A DNA stretch of 50,094 bases. It comes from a virus. The stretch covers positions 1 to 50,094 of the IMG/VR virus record IMGVR_UViG_3300021368_002037; one strand, written 5' to 3'. This document shows, piece after piece, positions 22,774-31,900 of this stretch (position 1 is the stretch's first letter; each line of letters opens with the position of its first letter). The notes under the pieces are model-generated. The model was given only the letters and a program-made list of their open reading frames with translations, did not search any database and was not told the origin of the DNA. A program made the position numbers and the translations under genes.

Positions 22774-25047
22774 TTAGAACGTTCCTCCATCTAATGTGTC
22801 AGTCCAACTTGGTTTGTTGGTGTATACAACAGTTCTTGTATTTGGTGTGATAGAGATGCTTGTACCATTTACAACCAGATCATTGGTTGTATCAAATGTT
22901 CCTTGTTCACCAATAACGGTTAAACTATTTCCATTAGTAATAGAAGTCTTACAGACACCATAAGCAGAACTATTGTTTTGCTGTGTGATTTGAGCACCAG
23001 CAGCAATTGTCGCATTAGATGGTAATGCGAGAGTAATTTCTGTAACAGCAGTCAAAACTTGTGTAGAAGTTTTCGTATCTGATGCGCTTGTTGGATTATT
23101 TGTTGAGTTTTGCTTACCATCACCATCAAACCATACTACACCATTAGTATTAAAGTCTCCAGTTTGGAAATAAATTCCTTTAATATCAAGGAAACCTCTA
23201 GTACCAGTGACCTTACTATTGGTTATAGTTGCATCTGGAACATATGTCCAAGAACGAGCAGGTGCTGCACTATTGCCGTTTGTATCACCATCAATATAAC
23301 CAAAAAATCCTACTTCATTGTTACTAGTTCCAGTACTTGTATTATAGTTAAACGAAACACCTCTATCTGTATTTGTATCATAAGCATGAGTAACAGTAAT
23401 CTGTGTTGTTGTACTGATACCACCAGAGGTTGTTCCACTAAATGTTACAATTTTACTTGAGGCATTGTAACTCTGAACAGTGGCAATACCAGAAGCATTG
23501 ATATTCGTAGCAGTAAGCACATCACCAGTATTAATACCAACTACAGAGTCAAGAGTGATTGTAGAAATACCAGAAGCAACTGTAACCATTACAGTTCTTA
23601 CACTGGTTACATCACCAAGATTGAGAATTGGATCATTAACAGTTACTGAACTGGAATTTACTTGAGTAGTTGTACCATCAACTTGTAAATCACCTTTGAT
23701 TATAACCGTACCTTCATTACTCAGACCATCGGGGAATGGATCAATATATAATTGGTTTCCAGATTTGGACGAAATTAAATTGGATGAAATGCCAATATTT
23801 TGAATTTCTACCGCGCCATCAAAATTAACTGTACTTGAAAATGTTGCTTCTGTTCCTACTGTAAAGAGAGCACCATCAAAGGTTAAGTTAGCATCATCTT
23901 CCAGTTCACCATCAGAACCAGCAATTACTACACGATTATTTGTAAGATCTTCTACCTTGAAAGTATTTGCTTGTCCACCAGAATTAATATCAAGTAAACC
24001 ACCAGTAGTGGTTATCCCAGAAACATTTACATTATCAAGTTCGGTGTGACCATCAACATCTAAGTCACCATTGGCATCAATGTTACTGGCAAATGTGGAT
24101 ATACCAGTAACAGTTAATCCAACACCAAGTGCTAATCTAGTTCCATCAAAAGTGAAGTTAGCATCATCTTCAAGTTCACCACCAGAACCAGCAATTACTA
24201 CACGATTTTCTGTGAGGTCTTCAACAATCAGAGTATCTGCAGTAACTCCACCATTAGCATCTAATAATCCACCAACAGTTGCAATTCCACTTACATTCAC
24301 ACTGTCTAACTCAGTGTGCCCAGTAACATTAAGCCCCGAACCACCTGAAATATCTGCACCACCATTAGCATCAATAGCACTAGTGAAGGTTGATACTCCC
24401 GATACATTAAGATTATCTAATTCGGTATGACCATCTACGTCAATGTCACCACCGACATTTAAGTTTTTCTCAATACCAACGCCACCCTCAACAACTAAAG
24501 CACCGGCATCTTTGCTAGTTGAATCAGTTTCGTCTGATATTGTGATCTGAACCCCATTATTATAGTTCCAATCGGCACCAGTTACCTGAATTTTGTCGGC
24601 ACCGTTTTCATCATACTCAATTTTAGAGTCCTTACTAGTACCAAAAGTGAGGAAGGTATCATCAGGAATGACAATCTCACCGGATCCATTAGGATCAAGG
24701 GTGATGTCTCCATCAGTATTACTTGATGAAAGTGTATTTCCGTCTAACGTTAAATTATCTACGTTCCATTGATCAACTTTCCTACTCTGATCAAGGATAG
24801 CAACGAAACCATTTGCAGCAGTGGTTGGGTTTGCTTGACTTGCAACCTTACCTGGTTCAATACTTAACAAGTCGGTGTAATAACGACCACCAACTACTTG
24901 TGCATTCTGAGCATTATCACCAGCAAATACTCTACCACCTTTATTGCCGTGAGTACCTACTCCAACTGTAAGACCTAATTCACCATAGTTAAGACTACTT
25001 GGAGCGCCTGTCCCTGTAGATCTTTTTACCCTTATAATACTTGCCAT
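22774..25047 (-). CDS. Repeat-rich virion fibre-like protein (757 aa)
   Basis: N-terminus 'ASIIRVKRSTGTGAPSSLNYGELGLTVG' is the opening common to many marine phage fibre or structural proteins. Residues about 195-400 contain repeated strings: GHTELDN[LV]NVSG or a close variant three times and VEDLTxNRVVIAGSxGELEDDANxTFDG twice, typical of elongated fibre shafts. A middle region (430-560) is Thr/Val-rich beta. The end is 'SWTDTLDGGTF', with a Gly-Gly-x-Phe terminus like its neighbour at 25051. It lies where T4 has wac or gene 12 but has no clear similarity to them. A tail fibre or whisker role is inferred. Confidence 0.8.
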   Translation of the reverse strand: MASIIRVKRSTGTGAPSSLNYGELGLTVGVGTHGNKGGRVFAGDNAQNAQVVGGRYYTDLLSIEPGKVASQANPTTAANGFVAILDQSRKVDQWNVDNLTLDGNTLSSSNTDGDITLDPNGSGEIVIPDDTFLTFGTSKDSKIEYDENGADKIQVTGADWNYNNGVQITISDETDSTSKDAGALVVEGGVGIEKNLNVGGDIDVDGHTELDNLNVSGVSTFTSAIDANGGADISGGSGLNVTGHTELDSVNVSGIATVGGLLDANGGVTADTLIVEDLTENRVVIAGSGGELEDDANFTFDGTRLALGVGLTVTGISTFASNIDANGDLDVDGHTELDNVNVSGITTTGGLLDINSGGQANTFKVEDLTNNRVVIAGSDGELEDDANLTFDGALFTVGTEATFSSTVNFDGAVEIQNIGISSNLISSKSGNQLYIDPFPDGLSNEGTVIIKGDLQVDGTTTQVNSSSVTVNDPILNLGDVTSVRTVMVTVASGISTITLDSVVGINTGDVLTATNINASGIATVQSYNASSKIVTFSGTTSGGISTTTQITVTHAYDTNTDRGVSFNYNTSTGTSNNEVGFFGYIDGDTNGNSAAPARSWTYVPDATITNSKVTGTRGFLDIKGIYFQTGDFNTNGVVWFDGDGKQNSTNNPTSASDTKTSTQVLTAVTEITLALPSNATIAAGAQITQQNNSSAYGVCKTSITNGNSLTVIGEQGTFDTTNDLVVNGTSISITPNTRTVVYTNKPSWTDTLDGGTF
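23887..23952. repeat. Direct repeat copy A in the fibre-like gene
   Basis: 66 bases that match 24157-24222 with six differences (about 91% identity, counted by eye), 270 bases apart in the same frame. Together they encode the duplicated VEDLT...ELEDDAN segment. The closeness suggests recent internal duplication or gene conversion. Confidence 0.85.
24157..24222. repeat. Direct repeat copy B in the fibre-like gene
   Basis: Partner of 23887-23952, same orientation and frame. Differences are mostly at third codon positions, but GS[GD]GELE and [EN]NRVV also vary in protein. Confidence 0.85.
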
Positions 25048-25050
25048 GGC

Positions 25051-25308
25051 TTAAAAATTTCCTCCATTGATATCCAAGTTTTGAGCAGAACCCGGTGTTA
25101 ATTCTAATGTTGCTTCCCATCTACTATTGGAAGTATTATAAACTAGCACCATTCCATTCTGTAATCCACCTGAAAAATCAATGTCACTTAGAGCACTTAA
25201 TGTGCCCCCGCCACCTTGCATAGTAGATGCAACCTTTACAGCATTTTGAGAGCCTAATCTAACTTTTGGTGATGATTTTGCTCCCACTTTTACGTGAATG
25301 TTAGACAT
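25051..25308 (-). CDS. Small structural protein with GGNF C-terminus
   Basis: 85 residues: a basic N-terminus (MSNIHVKVGAKSSPKVRLGSQNAVKV), a Gly-rich linker (MQGGGGTLSALSDIDFSGGLQNG), a beta hairpin 'MVLVYNTSNSRWEATLEL' and a terminus 'SAQNLDINGGNF'. The 'NGMVLVYNTSNSRWEA' string is a very common element of phage fibre proteins. Four codons' worth of spacing or less separates it from both neighbours, so it is co-expressed with the fibre-like gene that follows. It is probably a fibre or fibre-attachment component. Confidence 0.78.
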   Translation of the reverse strand: MSNIHVKVGAKSSPKVRLGSQNAVKVASTMQGGGGTLSALSDIDFSGGLQNGMVLVYNTSNSRWEATLELTPGSAQNLDINGGNF

Positions 25309-25313
25309 ACGTT

Positions 25314-25652
25314 TTAACCCGTAGTAACTCCAGCGGTAACAATAGCACTTCCCTCAACTACTCTTGTTTTAATTGAACCATCGTTTATCAAAATATCATA
25401 AACGTATCTTCCAGGTTTCAAAGAATTCGTAACAGTAGATCCCAAGGAAACTTGAAGTTGCCCAGCTGTTGGTTGTGGAAAAGATACAGCAAAAGTGGCA
25501 GTGGTTGTTAGCGAAGAAGGATGCTTCTTCATAATTGAAGAACCAGTGTAACCGGTTAAATTCATTGGTGCATTAGAGGAAGTTTCAAGATTGAAAGTTT
25601 GACTGAAATCGGCACCAACGTCGATTACGATATTGCTAACATATGCTGCCAT
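25314..25652 (-). CDS. Ig-like/beta-sandwich virion protein (112 aa)
   Basis: 112 residues, nearly all predicted strands: 'VIDVGADFSQTFNLETSSNAPMNLTGYTGSSIMKKHPSS' then 'FPQPTAGQLQVSLGSTVTNSLKPGRYVYDILINDGSIKTRVVEGSAIVTAGVTTG'. The 'D.G.DF...F.L....G.P.NLTGYT.....R....' layout and '...L....T..L.PGRYVYD....D.....V..G...V..G.T' end match a widespread class of small phage baseplate-associated beta-sandwich proteins (BppU-N-like). It starts 30 bases after a perfect late promoter and leads the 112-85-757-61-13-14 unit. Confidence 0.8.
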   Translation of the reverse strand: MAAYVSNIVIDVGADFSQTFNLETSSNAPMNLTGYTGSSIMKKHPSSLTTTATFAVSFPQPTAGQLQVSLGSTVTNSLKPGRYVYDILINDGSIKTRVVEGSAIVTAGVTTG

Positions 25653-25681
25653 TACTACAACTAATTAGATTCATCTTTAGG

Positions 25682-25689
25682 TATTTATA
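25682..25689 (-). promoter_or_regulatory. T4-type late promoter TATAAATA
   Basis: A perfect TATAAATA, 29 bases before the 112-aa gene. Its central TAA is the stop codon of the preceding 76-aa gene. Confidence 0.82.
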
Positions 25690-25915
25690 AATGATTTTTT
25701 GCAATGGTAAGTAAAAGATCTTTTATGTCTTTCATATCATCTTTTAATGATTGAACATCGTCTTTTAAATTTTGCATCTCCATCTTTTCTTTATGCTTAA
25801 TTTCGGAGATTCTTAAAAATTTATCATATTCAGTTTTATTATTATTCACAATAGCATTAGATTCCATATCTCTAATGAGAGAGGAATCTGTTTTAACTTT
25901 TAAATACCTATTCAT
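25685..25915 (-). CDS. 76-aa coiled-coil protein downstream of the DUF4815 gene
   Basis: MNRYLKVKTDSSLIRDMESNAIVNNNKTEYDKFLRISEIKHKEKMEMQNLKDDVQSLKDDMKDIKDLLLTIAKNHL. Residues 34-74 form a strong coiled coil (heptad Leu/Met/Ile). I use the ATG at 25915, which overlaps the end of the 2413-aa gene by 8 bases, instead of a TTG 15 bases upstream. It may act as a small chaperone or trimerisation factor for the giant protein before it. That is an inference from overlap and coiled coil only. Confidence 0.75.
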   Translation of the reverse strand: MNRYLKVKTDSSLIRDMESNAIVNNNKTEYDKFLRISEIKHKEKMEMQNLKDDVQSLKDDMKDIKDLLLTIAKNHL

Positions 25916-28900
25916 ATGCTCTGAGTGCAATTGCTCTAAAGTTTTTAAATCTAGGTGGCTTTGCTTGACTGGTAGAAGTCATAACAACCTTAATCATAAA
26001 TCCATTAAATTGTGGAGTATTTTCTGCAGTGAATTTATACTCACTGAATGCATTTTCTGATTGATTTGGATTTACTAGTTTATCTGAAGATCCGTCAGAA
26101 TTAAATGGAATATATGTTTGGGTATCACTTCCATCTTTTCTGAATAACTTATAGAATACACGGAAGTCCCCTTCAAATTCTCTATGCCCATCAAATTGAA
26201 CATAAAGCGAATTTGAAGCAAATTCAAGATTGATTTGTTTAGTTTCATAAATTGCAGCATTTGGATCTGCTCCTGAAATTCTGACTCTACTATCTGTTTC
26301 AAAATCAGTCACCACATCATTGACCAAATTACTGATAGCAATAATATTTGTTGTATCTAAATCAATCAAAGGAGATACATCTTCAATATTAGTAGAAAGA
26401 AGAAGTTCCAATGCAAATGACTTTTCATTGGAAAGAATTCCTGCTTCATTTACCTTAGAAGCAACAATTCTTGGACTATCAAGACGATTTAATTTATTAA
26501 GAGATACTTGCTCATATCCAAGAGTGGTGAATGATCCCTCAGAACCACTAATACTTGTACCAGTTGTAGTTTTAATTTTGGATGATAAACTTGTACCAGA
26601 TGGAGTTATAGTATTGAAGGAAGGTCTAATATATTCAAAAGGAATATTTTGTGAAACCTGTACTTTATCACCACCACCAACTTTTGATTTAATGAATTTT
26701 TTAGTAGTATCACTCAATGCTATGTGGTAACTATTAAATGTTATCTCTCTTGGATCGAGATCATGCAGTTTATTGATCTTACGTAATGAGATGCCATTAA
26801 ATTCATACTTATAAACATTTGCACCTTGGGCATGAGTAGACTTAAGACTACTATCAACTACTCTAGTATCAATAGTAATATTATTTCCGCTAATAGTTTT
26901 GTAAGAAATAATTTCTTTATTAACTAAAATGTAACCAGGATTACTATTACTGACTGCTGCACCTTCAAATGTAGTGAAAGCAGTTCCATCTGCAACGCTG
27001 ATAATGCTCGTATTATCACCAATAGAAGCAGTTAATGTTGTTGGTGCTACATCACTCAATACTCCACTAATATCAACTTTATTTGTTGCAGCGTGCATAC
27101 CATGGTTATGGTGATCAACCATCATAGTTACACCATCTCTAACTGAATCAGTAATAACCGCAGTTGGTTGAGTTAATGTTGTAGCTACATCTGAACTATC
27201 CAAATATGTAACTGCACCAGAAGAACTAGTAAAGTTATCACTTACATTATCAACAATAATTTTGTTAGTAGTAGGCGCACTGCTAACAACTGCTCTGACT
27301 CCAGATCCAGTTGCACCAACCTTATTTGCTACTAACAAATCACCCTGAGCATAACCTTCACCACCATTTGTAACAGTAACGGAAACGATTGTTGAACCAG
27401 CACCAACAACGACACTTGCTACACAAGAATTACCAAATCCAGTTACTGAGTCAAATTGGACTCCTGCAAATGTACCAGTTGTTAGACCAACACCAGTTGT
27501 AGTTTCAAAAGATAATACACTTGCTGCTCCACCGACAGCAAAAATATTTCCAGTTGTAGTTCCTTGTACAAGTCGATTACCATTAGTAAATGTTACGGAT
27601 GTAGAAGCAATTGAAACTGTTTGTCGCTTAGAATAAGCAACAATTGGATTATCTTTTCTAATTGTTACTGTTGGCAGTTCTTTATTATATAAAATAACAG
27701 AAGAAGGTGTGCCAGTTACAAATTTAGCCTTATTAAGTTTAAACTTGAGATCTTCTAACTGACTTGGAGTCCATGTTGACTGGTTTTGTGAGTTGAACAG
27801 AGATCCAAGATATGGTTGTCTGTTATATACAGACTTAAGAAGAAGATCCTCTTCACCCATTCTAGTAATAAATGCAAAATATTTTTCTGTTGGTGCAACA
27901 AGAGTTAAAGCATATTCATAACCAGACTGTAGATATACTGGAGTTGGGAACTTGAAGTTAGTTGCTACACTACCATCCTCTGAAGTTTTTACATCAGATG
28001 GATCAATATTCATTTGACCAAAAGGAACAATAGTTGTAGTTGGACTACCATCTCTCATGGTTCTAATTTGAACTGTAACTGGAACAGTATCATCCTTTGT
28101 CTTGAAGAATAAATCTCCTCCAGTTACAAATATACCATCTGCATTTTCAGATTCAACCAAGAATGATTGTGCAAGTGGATCATACCATCCACCAGCGTTA
28201 GTTTCAGTCCTAGTAATTTCTCTGGTAGAAGTCTCTTGAACAACTCTGGTTACAGGTTGATCAGTACCAATTTGCTTCCTTTCAACTTCAGCAGTCTTAA
28301 TTGAAAGAACTTGCTCTTCTACGCTCTGGGCATATCCAGTTGCATTGTATGTGGATTCTGCAGAACTTTCTCCAGGATCAAGATCTGCTTTATTAATTTT
28401 ACTCGTGGTAACACGAATAGTATTCAGACCAGTGGTGAATTTTGGATTAGAAGAAATCTTTGGATCTGGAATATGAAGGGTAAAGATCAGGTCTCCCTTT
28501 TCGTCACTAATTAATGGAAAATCTTGTACAACTGCTTCAGCAGATCCTGTTGTGTTAACGAGAACCATTCCCTTTTCTACATATCCAAGATGGTCTGGTC
28601 TAGTTTGTGATGCTAAACCTGCAGTATCAATATTCAACGTAGTTGAAGTACTAGTATAATTTGAAGGGAATCCTTGTATTGTTACATCTGCATCATTAAA
28701 AGGTCCTGTTTTGTGGTTTGGAGTTGCTAAGCGTATTTTGATTGATGGTTTATTTGCTCCATCACTTTGTTGCACTACAGTATCAACAATATCACCAGTT
28801 GCAAATGCACCCCTTGTCATCTTAATTGGTAGATATTTTGGAGTTGAATATTGTGTCATGTCAACATTTTCCATGAAGACATAATATCTTGTATTTGGTT

Positions 28901-31900
28901 TAAGTCTCTGACCAATAACTTCAATATTTCTGGTGCGGCAATTGTAAAGAACCTCAGTTCCTACAACTCTTTCGCCAAGACTTACAGTCTCTTCACCAGG
29001 AGTTAGTTCAAAACCAAATGTTTGCTCGATACCAGTCTCTTCAATGGTTGCAAGTCTTGTTTGCTCAATTTGTCTAGTTGTTTGACTAACTTGACGGATG
29101 CCAGCGCCACTACTTTCAGTCCAAGCTGATGTACTTGTAGATAACGTTTCTTCTCTAACAGTTTCTTCTTTAAGAACGTCTCTTCCAGTCCAAGTCTGTT
29201 CAGCAGAGTTCCAATAACTCGCTGCCATTCCACCATTTTCACGATCTTCAACACCAAGAAGAGATGCCATTCCATCAAACACGGCATCAACTTTAACAAT
29301 GTCGGGAGTTGGAAGAATAACTTCCTCGATCCAGAAATCAGTAGCTGGATTTAATTCAATTGAACCAGCATAAAGTGCAATATGGAATGGATTAAGGTTT
29401 TCAACTCTTGTAGCGAGTGGTTGATCAACAAATGCAACCTCAGTAAAGTTTAAAGTCAAACCCTGAGCATTTCTAGTAATGTTATCATCTTCAAAATCAG
29501 ATGCCCAACGATAATCGGCATTTACAGGATCTGCTATTGTAGACTTAGTTTCAAACTGAAGTGCAAAGTTTCTTTCTGTAGATCTGGGACGACATTCTCC
29601 TTTTACCATATCAATGTCAAAGAAAGAATCACCAGTTAAATTGTGAGATTCATGATTTCTAAAATTATCTACAAAGAAACCAGACTTGAATTTATCCAAT
29701 CCAGTGTTAGGATCTTTAATTGACAAATTCTTAGTGTCAGTCTCAAGTAATGAAAGGGTGGTATAATTTTCAAGATTCTTAATTCTGTTTTCGAGACTAC
29801 CAATATCCCTCATAGTGAATCTCTTATGAGGGATCATTCTAAGGTTGCAATCAAAAGTTGCATTAAAGACATATGGTTTCATGTCAATAATACCAACCTC
29901 AAAAGCCTCACTATTATTCACTGGTGCTTTTGGATATTCTGCTGGTTCACCTTTTTTGATTTCAAATACACCATCTTTGGTGAGATATACTCTATCAATT
30001 CTACCAAGATAATACGAATAGTCTAAAATAACAGTTTTATTGGGTACTGCAGTTTCTGAAGATGAAGTATTAAATGTTTTTCTTTCATAAGAGAATGGAG
30101 ACTTATTAGAAGTTAAACTCATAGGTTTAATTCTTGGTCTTAAATCAATATAATCAGATGCTCTTCTATCAATAACAAGAGGAATTTCAGTTGAATAATC
30201 AAGAGCATCATAACTGTTAATTGACTCTACAGTTCCAGAACTTTCATCAGTATTAAACACATCATATACAATTTTAAGTCTTCTTGTTGGTTCTAATGCA
30301 TCTGGGTTTCTAATAATTCTCGCAAGATCAACATAATCCTCTCTTTGTCCATCATCTAAAGTAAAGTTATCACTGATATTTCTATCACCAATTGTCAGAT
30401 TACTAATTGTAGCAACTATTCCAGAAGTTTTTAATGTAAATGATTCATTAAGTGCAAATTTACGATCATTTTCATAAACAAAGTCCAATTTAGTTCCACT
30501 TGAAACACTTACAACACGAGCAACTGCTCCCGAATCTGTACCAATAAACTGCTCACCAATTATCACATTATTAGTAAATGTACTTGTTTGTGAGGATACG
30601 GTTACTGTAGGAAGATCAGCATCAGCATTATCATTAGACTCAAATACACCTAAGACACGGTATGCTTCTGGGAATGGAAGTGCAATTTCGTCATCTTGAA
30701 CTCTTCTTCCATATACATCACTGAATGTAAGTCCATCATTAAATGTTGTAGTTCCAATTCCTGCTCCATTTAATTTGGAATTAACTATAGTAAAGACCTT
30801 ACATCTATCAATGGTCTTTGTTTTTGACTTTAATGTGGATCTCTTACAAGTTACAGTAAGAGTGGAATTTCCTGTTTGTGAAAGATTTGTAATTTCAATT
30901 TCTTTCAAGTTAGAACTAATCGTAACCTGATTTGCTGTAAGGATTTCTTTCTTTCCCGTTGCCCAAGTAAGAATATAATTAGTCTGAGTAAAGGGTTCAA
31001 AGAATAAATCATCATCACCAAGATCACTAATTGGGAATGTAAATGTACTTCCGGTTACATTTTTGGAAATTTGCTTTCTAACAATATAATTACTATCCAG
31101 TAAATTTATACCAGAGACATTCAGATTTTGAAGTTTAATTCTCTTTCCAGTTTCTTCTGCATTTTCCAGAACACCAGTAACTACATCAAAATCAGTAGTG
31201 GTGATTGTACTACTGGTGCGAGATCCATCACATACACCAATAACAGAAGGGATTGAATCAATTGTAATATTATTCTGAGTAACTGCAGTTACTCTATTGA
31301 AGATTGGAAGACTTGTGCTATCGCTTGAACTTGTATATCTGACGATATCGTTAACTTTAACAAGATCTCTAAAGTCAGAAACTCCAGGAGAAACTGTTAC
31401 ACCATCGGTATGACTGATAGTAAATTCTGCTGCTTCTGGGAATAACTTCTTCTGTCTAGTCTGAGCAATGTTAGCAGCAAAAGTAGTAGTACCTGATCCG
31501 ACTCTTTCAACAGACTTTATATCAGAAATATCATAGTCTCTAATTGAGGTAACATTTCTACCCGCATCAAGACCTTGAATTATAAGAGGTTCATTTAATT
31601 GGAATTGACCACTAACACTGCTAAGTTTAATGGTCGTTGCATTTGAAAGAGCATTTACACATAATCCGCTAGCACCACTATATTTTCCTTTTACATGTGC
31701 AGTGTCAACTGCAGTAACTCCTAAACCAACTGTCAATTCTGTATATAAATCAATATCAAATACTCTAAAATCATATCTTGCTGTACTAACGCCAGGAGAA
31801 CTTACTTGTTCAATATCATATACTCTTGCATTTCCAATAGTGTCGCCATTTGCCCATCCTGCGGATAGTGCTCTTTGATCCCTAAAAGTAACCTTGTTAG

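Noticed and set aside
25685-25930. Upstream TTG or GTG starts giving slightly longer versions of the 76-aa, 57-aa, 95-aa, 74-aa and UvsW proteins
   Set aside because: In each case an in-frame ATG overlaps or abuts the stop of the preceding gene, the normal coupling pattern in this genome.
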